Shown: positions 12,931 through 26,440, counted from the first letter of the stretch. The stretch: 64,000 nt of DNA from Brachynemurus nebulosus (GCA_035578155.1 JAPWDM010000011.1:19148185-19212184), one strand, 5' to 3'. Translations and numbers: made by a program. The notes: generated by a model from the sequence alone, not told the origin.

Positions 12931-13187
12931 GATAATTTTTCAAAACACTATGCGAATTTTAATTAACATAATGAATTGGTCATACATGCCAAAGTAAATC
13001 GAGTGTTCTAAGCTGTACATCAAGTGAATATATTGGTGTATGTATAAATACGAACAAAAGTCTGCCATACATTAATAATGTTTCACAGGCACTCGATAAC
13101 ATTTGAAATTAATAATATAATTGCGTCTCGCATTAAAGAGAGGATGTGTTTGATTGATTACCAGATTGGAATGGCAGTCGAACAAAT

Positions 13188-13257
13188 GGTCGGTAGTCTA
13201 ATTGGTAAGACGCTTGGTTAGCACCAAAAGATCCGGGTTCGAGTCCCAGCCGCTCCA
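13188..13257 (+). repeat. tRNA-like sequence with intact A and B boxes
   Basis: A-box TAGTCTAATTGG at 13194-13205 and B-box GGTTCGAGTCC at 13236-13246 sit at tRNA spacing, ending CCGCTCCA. The 5' and 3' acceptor strands do not pair well and the anticodon stem is imperfect, so a functional tRNA is not supported. Together with 12857-12930 it forms a tandem pair sharing the upstream phrase GCGTCTCGCATTAAAGA. Confidence 0.5.
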
Positions 13258-13622
13258 GTTTGATAATTTTACATAATACTATGTGAATTTAAATTAAGAA
13301 GTTATTAAACAAAACTTAGAAGTTATCAAAATATTTACAAATGTTAATAATTTTCTGAATTTTCGTCCCATTTTCGGCCACTCACAGTTATAAAATCGAA
13401 AAATTAATTTCAGTCTTATTTTCAAAAATGTGATCGATCTACAATTCCACCAGTCCAAAAACACGTGAAAACTTTCCTGCGAATTTCAGAAAAAAGTTAC
13501 ATATCCAAAATGCACAATTGACCATTTCAAACGGCACAAAATTTAATATGCCACTGAAATGAAAAATAGTATATTTATAAGGTGACGATCACAAGTAATT
13601 TGTCGGAACACCAGTACAAGTG

Positions 13623-13876
13623 CAGGCCTGATCAGAGAATGAGATAGCCCGGGTTGTAGTCCTCGGGCTGGAAGTGGGAGGCCGTAGGGGTTAGAAGAGA
13701 CCCAAGAGAAAGTAAAAACTCTTTTTTTTACTCGTCATTTAATTGCTTCCTACATCGAGGAAAGATTTTTAAAAGATGTGTGTTTTTAGCTAATTACTTA
13801 TTTTTTCGAGGAGAAATTTTTAATAGATGTGCTTTATTTCTAGGGCCCACTATTTTTTTCTACGGCTCCGGGCAGG
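13623..13876. mobile_element. Copy of the TGACGAGC hAT-MITE group, right end eroded
   Basis: Starts CAGGCCTGATCAGAG, contains TTTACTCGTCA, GATGTGCTTTATTTCTAGGGCCC and a CTACGGC-type right end. It aligns with 36429-36593 over its left half and with the inverse of 3067-3220 over its right half. No matching target duplication was found. Confidence 0.6.
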
Positions 13877-14142
13877 AGAATTAAAACCGGGAAAAATCCG
13901 GAAGAACCGCGACATATGGGCATCCCACGTCCTTACCATCATTATAGTATCATAAAAATAGTACCAATTGTAAGATTGATTGACTGGCTCTACTGGTTGC
14001 CAGAACGAATAAATCTGTTGCTTCATTTTCTTTATTAAAGATAAGGACACGCATACAGATTGATATTAAAATTAAAAAAATTAGTATAATGTCGGTACGC
14101 GGAGGTCCATCATCGAAACCGGGACTATTGATGGTTAATTAA

Positions 14143-15043
14143 TCCTAGAATCATACGTTGGTCTACGAGAAACGTTAATCATACATCGGCGTCATTTTGA
14201 CGAATGGACTTTTTACGGAGAGTTTTAGAATTTATTTGCAAAAAACATTTTTTTTACCTAACAAGCTACAAAAGCGAACAAAATATTTACAAAAATTGGA
14301 TTTGGAAAAATTTTTTAATATAAATATTTATTAATTTTTTTAATTTTTCTATCAAAGGATATTTTCGTTATAAAAATTAAAAAATAAATAAATACATCAA
14401 TTGTATCATAAGACATGTCTTTCAAATAATTAATTTATGAACTATTATGAGTCAGTGGACATGTGTGACTTCACAGAATGTGAAATTTCTCGGTCACAAA
14501 TATTCCCGTAGATATGTAGTTATTTCCTGATTAGGCACATTTGTAAATTTTCTAAAATTTGTTAGTAATTTTTCGAATAAGACCTCAAAACTAATAAAAT
14601 TAAATTATTTTCCACAAAATAAATTGTTAATCTTTTATTAAGTCACTTGAAACGCATTCTTTGGTTTTCGATTCAATATATTAAAACTTCAGTATTATGT
14701 CGTCTCTATAAGTCAAACAGCTGTAATCACCATCATTGAATAAGTTAATCATAACATCTATATCTTTAATAAATTTTAGATATTGTGAAAACTTTTATAT
14801 GTAAAGTACAAACTCTCTAAAAAATACATCGGTTAATCATACATCGTCGTCCTTTTGACGCACACTATTTCAATACAAACAAAACGACAGCAACTATAAA
14901 CAAAATTTATACATTTGCTGTGTTATAATAACAAATAAATTAGATAACAGAAGTTTCATAGCAAGCAGGCAACGACAAGTTGTAGTATTGGAGCAGGTAG
15001 AGAAGTTCGTTCGTCATTTTGACGAGTACGTATGATTTTAGGG
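14143..15043. mobile_element. piggyBac-type non-autonomous element, 901 bp
   Basis: Flanked by TTAA on both sides (14139-14142, 15044-15047). Termini TCCTAGAATCATACGT and CCCTAAAATCATACGT (right, inverted) resemble the CCCTAGAA start of piggyBac elements. A CGTCNTTTTGACG motif recurs near both ends. The right part is the same family as 1-296. No transposase frame. Confidence 0.82.
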
Positions 15044-15047
15044 TTAA

Positions 15048-15884
15048 TATCTTCGTCGTCTTTTATTTAGAAAATGGAAATCTCACAACAGTCAACAAAC
15101 ATCCTGTATCCATTTTAGTTCAAATAGCATTTGTCACATACAATGCATACACATAAACACTCACTTGTTCCTTTGTTACTATGTCAAACTACATCCTCCA
15201 CCATATCCTATATTCCGTGTGAATGTATGTGTGAATTACTACTTGCTGCTCTATTCAGTGCATGCGCTACCAACATTAATATGAAATGTCACTGAATGTA
15301 CTGTCTAATATCACCTAACCTCACTTTACAAAAATTATTATTGTTGATAATATGTAGGTATATTGTATTGTTGTTGTAAGGTTTTGCTTTAGGTATTATA
15401 ATAGAGTATACACTAAATACGATAGGAATGTGTGGTGTGTATTATATTCTCTATCTCATACCTCCTTACACTTTTACGTGAGGTGTTTCTCTCTTACATA
15501 CACTCTTATACGTTTGTCGTATTATTATAAAGTGCAGGCGGCGTGATGTGTGAACTTTATAGACGTGAAATGTTACCCGTGAAATTATTAACAATTAAAA
15601 TATGGGTTTGTTTTATTAAAATAAATTTTTCCTTGGTTGAAGAGATGTAACATTATTATTAAACTTGTATCTTTAACGTCTTCCTATAAATAAAAAAATA
15701 ATCAAATTAGATCTTAAAGGGCGTTCACTTACATTTGATGCAGTTCCTAAAATTGAACCGTTCACTGCTTGCTCATAATTCAATAAATTTTGTGAGTTGC
15801 AAATTAATAATCTTATGACAAATTTTTGACATTTTTACCTGGGAAAAATTTTTGTTAAATTAAATAAATTTATGTTAATCGTCC
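15048..15884. other. Non-coding DNA, no gene recognised
   Basis: AT-rich sequence leading into the satellite at 15885. Nothing further is supportable. Confidence 0.35.
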
Positions 15885-16975
15885 ATTCCATTTAAAACAT
15901 ACGAATTTCTTTAAAATTTTTCTCTAATGCTTAAAAAAGTGTCGATACTTATTTCAATTACATAGCATGGTTAATGAAGTGGTCGAAAAACGACATTTCA
16001 TATTACACGACCTAATGTTATTCCAACTAATGGTGGATATGGTTCCAAGTTCGAAGAATTCCATTTAAAATATACGAATTGCTTTTAAATATTTCTGTAA
16101 TGTTTGAAAAGTGTCAGTATTTATCTGAATTACATGGTCGACCAAGTGGTCGGAAAACGACATTTCATATTAGACGACTAATGGCGAAAATGGTTCCAAG
16201 CTACAAGAATTCCATTTAACATGTAAGAATTGTTTTTAAACATTTCTCTAATGTTTAAAAAAGTATCAATACTTATCTTAACTACATGGTGGGCCAAGTG
16301 TTCGGAAAACAACATTTCATATTACACAATCTAATGTTATTCCAGTTAATAGCGGAAATGATCCCAGGCAAAAAGATTTCTGTTTAAAATTAAATACAGT
16401 CGGTACTATGAAAGTGTTATAACGCGGGACTAAAAAATAACAGTTTCATAGTGAGATAGACGCCGAAGTAAAATTTTGATTATATATTTAAGAAGTTTAT
16501 TAAGAAATTAAAATGTAAAGTTTATAAAACAAAATGTACATTAAATAAACAAATACATTAAAAAAATAAAACTTATATATTTTTTATTGGAATTTTTGTT
16601 TTTTGTTGATTCAGTTTTATTAATCTTAACAAGCAAAAAATAGGTATTTTTTTACTTGTTAAGAGCTGCTGTAACAGGGCTGCTAGGCACTGGCGTGTAG
16701 GTTCACGCCAGTGCCTAGTTTACTGTTATGTACCTGTACTACGACAATAACAAAACAAACATTCTGCGTGTACTCACATGTAGCGTTTGATTGTCTTTGT
16801 CATACAAGAGCGGTGGTTGCTTAACATTTTGGTAGTGCACAGTTTCATAGTGGCGACTGTAATTGTTTTTAAATATTTTTCTAATGTTTAAGCAAGTGTC
16901 AAAATTTATTTAAATTACATCGTTCAGCCAACTGGTCGGCAAATGGTATTTCATATAAAAAGATATAAATGTGAT
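15885..16975. repeat. Satellite-like tandem array, ~151-173 bp units, about four copies
   Basis: Units begin with ATTCCATTTAAAA-like phrases at 15885, 16058, 16209 and 16377 and share CTAATGTTTAAAAAAGTGTC and GACATTTCATATTA. The fourth unit is split at 16397 by a TA-flanked MITE and resumes at about 16862. Units are diverged. Confidence 0.75.
16397..16859. mobile_element. TA-flanked MITE inserted in the satellite
   Basis: Termini CAGTCGGTACTATGAAA and CAGTCGCCACTATGAAA (right, inverted), each bordered by TA (16395-16396, 16860-16861). A Tc1/mariner/pogo-type non-autonomous element, 463 bp. Inside is a perfect 15-bp hairpin (16683-16697 with 16704-16718, 6-nt loop), stem CTAGGCACTGGCGTG. Confidence 0.8.
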
Positions 16976-17036
16976 ATTAATAGATTTAAACGTTACTTTA
17001 TGGTATTCCGTATTTGTAAATAATAAACAAATACTT

Positions 17037-17335
17037 ATTTTACTTCGGAAAAATTTCACTTTTATTTTGAAACTGTGACAATATTGTTTCGAACCATCAT
17101 CGTCAGTTCATTTTCAAACAAAATAAAAATTACATTCGATACATGCTTTATATACTAATTTTATCTATCTATACTTATGAAGGGGGAGTGGTACGTGATG
17201 TGGAAGTGCAAGGGGTGGGGGTAGTAGATGATATATTATAATAGGGTAATTTTTATTCTGTTTAAAAATGGACTGACCGTTCGAAACAATATTGTCACAG
17301 TTTCAAAATAAAAGTAGTATTTTTGTGAAGTAAAA
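17037..17335. repeat. Inverted-repeat element, ~95-bp arms
   Basis: The left arm contains TTTTGAAACTGTGACAATAT and the right arm (17240-17335) is its inverse. Outer ends are TTTTACTTC and GAAGTAAAA. AAAAGATATAAATGT (from 16968) and AAAAGATATAGATGT (from 17332) lie outside the arms and could be coincidental. Confidence 0.7.
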
Positions 17336-18799
17336 GATATAGATGTAAATTAGAAAACAGGTAATCGTGATACGTGATTGATCCGTACAAAATTATTCAA
17401 GATTTTACTGGGCCGTGACTAAAAGAAAGTTGAGAAATGTTCCACTAGGTTTACGTTACTATTCCATTGATGCAACCATTCCATATTACTAATTATGCAA
17501 TGTAACAAATACACAAAAAGTTAAAAATACGTTGATGATGCATTTCAATCGGGAATTTCCAACTAAGGTACTGAATGGATATAAGTTTTACTCACAGAAT
17601 AACACAGAACGAGCGGTAATATTTCTATACTACTGAAATCAGTGTAACGCTAAAGGATAAAAGATCCACCACCACTAGGTTATATATGTGCACGCGGAGT
17701 TGTGTGTTGTAGTGCGCTAAATGGTTATGTGTATGCGTGTCTTGTATACGCATATGTTAAAAAAATATATATGTATGCGCTACGTAGATGTACGTATACA
17801 CGGTAACACAACACCAACAATATGACAACAATTGAAACACACCCATTGGTAGCTTGTAAGTCAATGACAACATAGTTCTGTAAAATGCACATACTTGCAC
17901 ATAAGTGATTGCAGAAAAGAGATAGTTATACTCGTTCTATTTGTTCTGTGGTTTTACTAGTAAAATATTTTACAAATATGTAATTGAAAATACGTGGCTT
18001 TGTTCCTTCTGAATTCGAAATATTTTCATTTATTTAGTCCATTTCAACTGTTCTGTTATGTCATGTTGTAGGTACATGCATACATATGCAACTTTTGTTT
18101 CCAACAAAACAAAAACCAAACGAAAATATTTTGACTCCAAACAAGTGAAGTGAGACCAAAAAACAAATAAACAGCGTGTTAAGTGGTTATTTGTTGTTAT
18201 GTTTACTTCTTGTGTGTACACAACTTCATGTATGTATTGTAAACATACATTCTAACATACATACATGATATTCACCAATGTACAAATTTTGATTTCGAAT
18301 ATAAACATTTATTTAAAACTTCCGATGTTGATCAAAAGCACAATCATGTATATTTGTATGTGTGTGTATATTGTACCACATACATACATACCGAGTTAGT
18401 GTTTGTTTGCAGTTAAATACACCGATGACCCGCCACAAGAATGTTTTATAAACTTTCAAGCCACATTTTAAGCCACAAAGTAGACTTCAGTAGTATGCTC
18501 GTATGCCGTATGCGTATGAAGAATAAATGTATAAACGTATGTACTTATATGTTTGTATGCAGACCAAAAACCAAACATCTAATATTACATCTGAAAGTTT
18601 CGTATATTTATTTTTGATCTAATTTTGTAATTTAGAAATTCGTTTTTCTGATAAAAAAAACAAATCGTCAAGTGGAAGTCGTATTTGTACAGTATTTTAT
18701 ACAATCAGTTACTTTTATGGATTTGATGTAAGATCATTATGAAAGTAGACAAAATTATTCTTGACGAATAAATTTTATTTTTAAAATGAACTGATAATG
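17336..18799. other. Non-coding DNA with CATACATA tracts
   Basis: Short ACATACAT and TGTGTG tracts (17690-17830, 18230-18390). No gene recognised. The 63-codon minus-strand frame at 18030-18221 shows no domain. Confidence 0.35.
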
Positions 18800-18807
18800 A
18801 TCGTTTA

Positions 18808-18880
18808 CAAGTCCGACTTTTTTTTGCTTATCACTTATGTGCTTTGTTCTGAGGGCCTGCTATTTCTCTTTACGGCCCTG
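18808..18880. mobile_element. 73-bp mini hAT MITE of the TGACGAGC group
   Basis: Begins CAAGTCCGAC, like the copy at 36429, and ends ATTTCTCTTTACGGCCCTG, like the inverse of the start of the copy at 3067. Flanks ATCGTTTA (18800-18807) and ATCGTATA (18881-18888) match at 7 of 8, consistent with transposition of an extremely short derivative. Confidence 0.7.
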
Positions 18881-18888
18881 ATCGTATA

Positions 18889-20029
18889 TCTCTCTCTTGA
18901 CCTGTTTATGTTAACCTGAAAGAAACAAAGATGTTTGTTGAAAGTACAAACTCGTGGCCTAGTTTTTTTTTTAACTTAAATAACGTTGCTAATTCATTAA
19001 ATGAGTCGCCTATTTCCAGAAGTTGCTAAATATATATTTTTAAATTTTTCTGTTTTTGATACAACTAGGTGCTGATAAGGCATAGGTACATTCTATATGC
19101 ATTTTAACTATGGTTCATTTCAGTTAAATTTAACCATGCTTCGTCACTTTGAATTTAAATAATTTCCGTTTTCTTGGCTTTATCTCTTTTGTTATTGCAT
19201 TTACGTAAATTTTAAATTTGCAGTTTGTTTTTAGAAAAGAATAGAAGGTTTATTTGTTTCGAATATAAGAATTATTTAATTTTTTAACGAAAACTCATGA
19301 TCAATTGTACCTGAAATGAGGTATAACAAATTTGAACAAAATCATATAAAAAAATGATAACAAAAAAGTCCGGTAATTTCATAACAGTTTAAATGCATTA
19401 AATATTATTTTCAAATCAATCTTAATGTGAAAGTAAATATGTTTCAAAAGTTACTAAATGTATGTACATTATATATACAGTTTGAAGTTATTAAAAGTAT
19501 CAATTTCAAACTTTGCTATATTTATGTGTTAGAATAATATCCTAACCTCAAAATTATTTGCTTATTATATAACTGTAAAACGGTTGGAATAAACTCTAAT
19601 GTTTTATTGTTACAATGGAAGGAGAAATATCACAAAACGCAAGAAAACGTAATAGAAATCCTGAACCTAATAGAAATACTAAAAACTGGAAAAAAATATT
19701 GTCAAAACAAAAAAACTGAGGTTTGTATAGAAAAATACGCTTCTTTTAGTGTATCTGGGTATACCTACATATTAGCTGAAATATACGAAATTTTGATAAA
19801 AACCGTTAGCGGTTATTGTTAGTTTCCACTGCATTAATGTCTTACTTTGTTGCTAAATTCACGGCTTTGTAATAAATTTTTTTAAATATTGTTGCTATAG
19901 GATCCAAGTATTAAAGATGCGAATTTTAAGATGTTGAGTCAGTTTCAATTTAAGATTATTGGGAAGGTAAGAAGTTCTTAAAAACTTAGAAATTAACTTC
20001 ACAACAATCTTTAAAATATGTCGTTAGCT

Positions 20030-20031
<2 letters not shown>
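18889..20031. other. Non-coding DNA, no gene recognised
   Basis: AT-rich. The frame at 19607-19822 is lysine-rich and domain-free. Confidence 0.35.

Positions 20032-20121
<90 letters not shown>
20032..20121. repeat. (TA)n microsatellite
   Basis: About 90 bp of uninterrupted TA dinucleotide repeat. Confidence 0.98.
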
Positions 20122-20125
<4 letters not shown>

Positions 20126-23100
20126 GATCATAAATAAGTCATATTTTGTTATTTTTTTTTGAAAGAAATTTTTAAATTTTATAATAATAGAAATTGTCAT
20201 TCAATAAAAATATTGTTATTTTTATTTCAAAACCTACTAAATTTCAATTACTTTTCAATACTTGCTAACTACAAGTCATTTTTATCAGGAACTCTATAAA
20301 AATTTATTATTTATTTTTCACAATTTGCTAATCGATATATAAGCCGTTTATCTTCGCAAATTTCTAAAAAAACTTTCCCCATTTTTACTTTTTGACTGAA
20401 ATACAGTTTTTTGCATTTACTGAAAATTTTATCTGAATGTATTTAGCAACTTTTGGATATAGGCGACTCAAATATAGTGAATAAGTTACGAATAAATTTA
20501 AGCTTATAGATAAATCGGTATTGTGCAAGTAGACTACGTAAGGTACTTAAATTCAGTGGACTTCACGTAAGCATAATAGTGTAAACTACGTAGCTATATT
20601 CTACGACCTGGGCTTGTCAAATTGTGCATCGCCAAGCACCAGAGCTGCCTCGCAAAAAAAAAATTGAAAATAAAGTTAATAGTTTCAGGCCAAGTGTAAA
20701 ACTTGTTTGCTGCTCGTCAGTTATATTTCTTTGGGGAAAATAAAGAAATATGATAAACTAAATCTTTATTTTTTTAATTTAAAGAATGTTTTTTTTTAAA
20801 TCTAACGGGTAACAAAACGGGTTTTTTCTCGTTACTTATATTTTGACGGAAAATTTATGAAAATCCGGTTTTCGATGCTCAAGGTAGTAGTCTGGTAACT
20901 CGCACTGTTTTTCAGGCCTATATTTTGGGGCATTTTTTTTGAGAAAGAACAGAGGAAAAGTCTTGAATCTTTAATATGTTTTTATTTACATCTTAAGTTA
21001 ACAAAAAGATTTTTTTTTGACTAAATTAAATTTTGTTTTGTTATTAGCATTATCACTTGAAGTTGGTGCCTCAGAAAAAAAGCACGTGGATGGCTCGGGT
21101 GATTTTGACTCTTGGGAACATTTGAAATCAAAAATTCTTAAATAGTCTTAATCTATAGATATGGCATTTTGGTCGGAACTAGAATTATTTATGAAATTTG
21201 ATCAAAAAATAACAATATAGCGGACTTCGAAAAAAAATGTTATTTTTTTGTTGCACAAAAAGGGTTGTAAAATGGAAAGTTATGGGTGGAAAAAATTAAT
21301 TTTAGTTCCGTCGAGAACTACAAGTATGTCGAATAACCAGTTTAAGTTTCAGAGCAATCGTTTGAATAGAAAAAAAGTTATGACATGGGCCGACCGTAAA
21401 AACACTGTTTTGAGAAAACGCGTTTAAAGTTCCAGCAACAAATTTTCATAAATAAACTCTCACTTACATTAATCGTCGATACTCAAGTGCTTTCAGCTGC
21501 CTTCGGCGTGTACCTATGAGGCGCTCTCGAAAATTCGTTGTAACTCGGTTCCTATTTCAATTTCGGTCTAAAATTTTCCCAATATATTCTCAATATACTT
21601 ATTGTACTTTCGAATTAAGCAAAAAAAGATTTCGATATTTTCAATCCAAGTTATCAGACTACTACCTTAAGAACGCTGCTGTAAATAATTTACACCTTAA
21701 GGGAGCCGCCGGTCTAAAAAGTTTTGGGAACCCCTGATGTAGACAATTTAGACAAAGTAAAACTGTAAATAAAATAAATAATATAAAATGTGATTTTTTT
21801 GTGATTTTTCTCCTTTTTTCAATGGTGTAAAAAAATTTCGCAAAAATTTGTGTCGTAATGTGGTTTATTATGTTTTTCAACAATAATAATGCAACCCAGA
21901 TTTAATTTTTTATTTACCGTCCAATTTTTTTTGTGATTTAAGCAGACTTTACATTCTCAGCCAACTTCAGCGAGGAACTTCGGCGCGGAATTTCGACCTA
22001 CTTCGACGAGAGTGTAGAGCAACTACAAAATTTCATTATAAGGTATCATTTAGTTTTAGATCACAAATTTAAAAAAAAATTCTGAACTTCTAAGCCGGCT
22101 ATTATTGGGATATTATAAGAGAAAATATACGAATTTCAAGGAATATTTGATGCCCCCTTAAAAATCTACCAAAATAAATAAATAAATAAATGAAACTTTT
22201 TCAATTCATCATAATTATATACCTAAATATAAATAAATTTGCCTACAATTATTATGATTATATGTTCATAATGATTCATAAAGGTGATTCATTTCTATTT
22301 AAGAACTATATATATTACTACCAAGTTTAACCACATTGTCATTATCTCCTTCTAAACGATAACATCCAGCTGAAAGCAGATAAAGTAAAAAGATAACTTC
22401 ATTTTTAAATCGAAATAAGAAGTAATAAAGAATTATAAATTTTATAAAAATATACTTTCAACTAGAATAAGGCAACAGCCCCCAACAAACTGGAGTTATA
22501 TGGTTAAAATACCATTATTTTCTTATTAAAAATATATAGCGGGTGATTCATGAATTTTTTTTAAATTAAACTAGTCTAGACTAAATGCAATGTTATTATA
22601 TATTCGTTTGGTCTAGACTATTACAGCTTGATTTTTGGAGAAGTAACAGTAGCAAATAATATGTAAGTAACGTACGTGTAGGAGGCGTATTTGTATAAAA
22701 TTGACAATTTGTTTCGATAATTTAGATGATGAATATGCGATATAAAAAAGTTATTTTACATTATGAATACATTATGCGTTATAGATTTTTTTTTATTAAA
22801 GTTTGTAGAATTTTTTTATGTGCCACTGTGAGCTGAGAGTATAATGTTAATGAGTTTAGGTACCATCAGTTGTCGCGAATCTGAACAGTAGGGGCGAATC
22901 TGGACAGAGCTGCCTCTCGATATTTCTCCGTCAGTGTTATGACCGCACAAGGTCATAGATCAATCTATGCTACTGAATTTTATCAGTTATGAATTAGTAA
23001 TCAAAGAAAAACGGTGAATGTGACATCTTTGTATTTTGTTATTTTACAGGCACATTGTTTATAATTTTTAAAAATAACGCGCGTTTTGAAATCTTATAAA

Positions 23101-23392
23101 GAAACTGCTGTATAAAAAAAAAAAAAAAAACAGTTACATATATAAAAGGTAGGTAGGGACTAACAACAAAATGTTTGGCGTTTTGTTGACAATCAATATA
23201 TGTACCAGAAACGAAAGCTGTATTGTGCTTAATTTTTTTTTTTTATAAATTAATTAACAAAAGATTGTCTATATAGGTGAGGTGAATTCATACACCATGA
23301 TGCGTCAATATAAAAAGAAATTGGGTATAAACTACATGAACTGTAGCCTAGATAACATAAAATCGACTCTTTTCGAGAGAGGCGCAACAACC
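20122..23392. other. Non-coding DNA, no gene recognised
   Basis: Contains a TGCTCGTCA word near 20710 and a TCTCGTTAC variant near 20827, reminiscent of the hAT-MITE group, but no termini could be paired. A 73-codon frame at 21516-21737 has no domain. Confidence 0.3.
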
Positions 23393-23404
23393 GGGGGGGG
23401 GGGG
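23393..23404. repeat. G homopolymer run
   Basis: Twelve consecutive G in otherwise AT-rich DNA. Confidence 0.95.
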
Positions 23405-24281
23405 TTCCAAGGAGTCCGGACGCCTTAAAATGACCTGGAAATTTTCCTTCAGTTTATTTTATTTATATTAAAAAGTAAAATTTTTAGTGGTTTAGTAATA
23501 TTTTTTATTTGAAAATCAAATTTTCGGAGACGACATTTTATTACAATATTTTCGATTGTTATCGGAAAACTGCATTATCAAAAAATTTGATTATTTAAAC
23601 TTTTGTTGGACCCACTGTAGATATGTAGTTGTTGCGCCCCTGCTTTCCGATATTTTCCCAAATCGACCTTGCATGATAGACTCAAAGACAAATCGAAATA
23701 AAATTCATTTACGAATAAATCCAAAATGTTTCCACCCATCAAAAGTCATTCGCTGATACAGGTATATTTATCTTAGCAAATTTCCAGATTGAAAATTCCG
23801 CTATTTTTATCTTTTTATGTCCGATTTCACCCTTATGCATGACTGAATGTGATTTAAATTGTAAATAAAGCACGCTTCAGATTAGCCCCACACATAGGAG
23901 CGAATCTGGACACTATGCTGCCGTGTCACACTAATCTCACGTATCTCAGAAATGATAGTTTTGAGAAAACTTGATTTGAATAAAATATCGTATTATCTTA
24001 ATTCGCTCAAATATTATTAAATATCTAAGATAATTAATTTTTATTATGCGTTATTGATTCAATGTTGCGGTATTGATTTATATAAGAAATAAGGAATGTG
24101 ATACAATCAAAATAAAAATTTAAAAATACAATAGATTAATTATTATATTATTATTAACAAACTATTTAATTTTATTGTCAATATATATACTAGGGATTGA
24201 GTAGAATCCTTTAAACGTTGTTACGCGAAATTGTTGTATCTAAAGATACATGACATTCGTGTGACACGGCAGTATGTAACC
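23405..24281. other. Non-coding DNA with a repeated GCGAATCTGGACA phrase
   Basis: GCGAATCTGGACA occurs at about 22903 and again at about 23902 in the same orientation, roughly 1 kb apart, suggesting the two ends of a diverged repeat. No gene recognised. Confidence 0.3.
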
Positions 24282-24307
24282 AAAAAAAAAAAAAAAAAAA
24301 AAAAAAA
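24282..24307. repeat. A homopolymer run
   Basis: Twenty-six consecutive A. It may be the tail of a retroposed fragment, but no body was recognised upstream. Confidence 0.9.
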
Positions 24308-26352
24308 TGTTGCAGTACCAATTTTGATATTTTTATTACTGCCCTATATGCTCGTGATATTAAGGCATTTAAATTATTTTTTTAGAAATTTTTATATAAA
24401 CTCTAAGCAATTCATTTCTAAAAAACTGAAAAAATCGTCTAGATTCGTCCCAACTGACGGTATATATCATTTGAAATTATAGTTTCATTGAATGAAAAAT
24501 TATATCATAGTAGAAAGTAGGCTTTTACGCTTTGTGGAGAGAGCGCAAAATATGTGTTTGATGAGGACTATTACTTTTCGCTTTAAAGCGAAAAGTGGTA
24601 CTTTGTCGCTTGCTCAACATAAATTTAATTACAAATCATGTAGGCGAATCACGTACGATACAGTGATAAATACATTCATTGCCTAGAAAATCACCCTAAT
24701 ATGTGTGCCCTTAACCTACTTGACAATTGTGACTCTTTGTATAGACTCAATCGACAGAATATTTTAGAATTAAGATATAGATTTATTTAGCTTTTAATGA
24801 ATAGTATATTATATTTAGTAAATAATTTATTTTTAGTGATTACCAGTGGGTAATCACCATTCCCGTTATGTTCTATTATCGCTCGATTTATAGTTCTATT
24901 TAGAACTGATAATCGATAAACGAGGATGTTTAAAAAAAAAATTAAACATTTTTTCTTTATTAACTTTTGTGAAGATTAAAGAGATCTAAAATGACCGTTA
25001 GAAATAATAATGCTTAAATAAAAGTTGAAGATGATTTTCCCTCACATTATTTGCAAATGTTTAAATTTCAATCTGATATTTTAAAACATCTATCGCGACC
25101 GTAATATAATTACATTCGGTTACAATTTTGAAAAGAACGGAAATATTATAGACCTACATTTTATTAAGTGTTCGATATATTATTTATTAACCGAATATCA
25201 AATTTCATTTTTTCGATGACTATTAATAGACGGATGTAAGTAAAAACCATTTGCAAAAAGAAACAAAAAAAAAAAAAATCGCACGAGATCATAAAGGTAT
25301 TTGTACTAAGCGGATATAACAATACTTCCACTTCCGTTTCTTTTTTCAAATAGTACCTTGTTGATATAGAAATATATTTTTACATTTTGTGTATGTTCTT
25401 AGTTGACTTGCTATGAGTATTATTGTATTTTTTTTCTACACATAATTTATTCAGAACAGTTACGGTAAGTTATTCTCATGCGAAAATTTTTAGAAGAAGA
25501 TTCAAACTTATATTTCCAATACCGTACCGATTTAAAAATATATTAAGTAAAAATTCAAAAATAGACGCCAGAAAATAGTTATTATAAGTACCTACATAAA
25601 AAGGACTAAAGTATGACTTTTGACTTCGAATGTGAACTTCGTTGCCTGAAGGTCTTATAAAAAAATATTTTAGTCCTATGAAGAGAAAGAGGACAACTCT
25701 CGCGAAACTAGGCCCAAATTAGAGCATTGATCTTATGCTCATTGTACCACGAAAGATATGAAGACCAACCCACAGAAGAACGGATAGAGGGCAATATATT
25801 ATGTAAAGCCTGGTGTTGTGGAAAATGCACTAATTATGTACAATGGTGAAATTAAGTGTGATTAATGCGTGGAAAATTAAGTGCGTACACTTAACCTGTT
25901 AATGTGCAGATACTTACCCCTTGGGTTGAGTAACTGTCACCATATATTAAAATAATTAATATTTGTAAGAATTATTAACAGAAATGCTATTTCATAATTT
26001 GTTATTAATTATTATTAAAGTTTAATTAACTGAAATAAAGGCAATTTGTCCACTTATTTTTAGACTAGACGTTCCTATTTTTTCGAATAAATTTGAGTTT
26101 AGTAGCCTTCACACGTATATTTTTTGAGACAGATTTGGCATGTATAATCAAATACTATGTGAAAAATATTGATCCCTTGTAAGTAAACAAAGTAGCTTGT
26201 ATTTTGTTTTCATCGTTTGTACATATATAAACATTTAATGATATTAGAGACAGATTAAAAATTGTATTCTTTTGATTTAAAAATATTCAATTTTATTTAA
26301 ATCAAAAAAAAAAAAAAGTCGCAGAAAAAATATCGTATTCTACTCGCTTGCA
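24308..26352. other. Non-coding DNA, no gene recognised
   Basis: Includes a perfect 22-bp palindrome at 24574-24595 (half-site CTTTTCGCTTT). Open frames at 24231-24482 and 24492-24686 have no domain. Confidence 0.35.
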
Positions 26353-26440
26353 ATGGCTATTACCCACTCAGATGCATTACGACACTCGCCTCGCAAGCTC
26401 GGCTCGTGTCGCAATTTTATCTTCGTGGGTAATAGCTATC
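26353..26440. repeat. Small GC-richer foldback
   Basis: ATGGCTATTACCCAC (26353-26367) pairs with GTGGGTAATAGCTAT ending at 26439. An inner stem pairs CGACACTCGCC with GGCTCGTGTCG. Likely a MITE core or hairpin insertion. Confidence 0.65.

Noticed and set aside
13188..13257. Functional tRNA gene
   Set aside because: A and B boxes are present, but the acceptor and anticodon stems do not pair adequately.
20640..20960. Another member of the TGACGAGC hAT-MITE group
   Set aside because: A TGCTCGTCA word is present, but no pair of terminal repeats or target duplication could be found.
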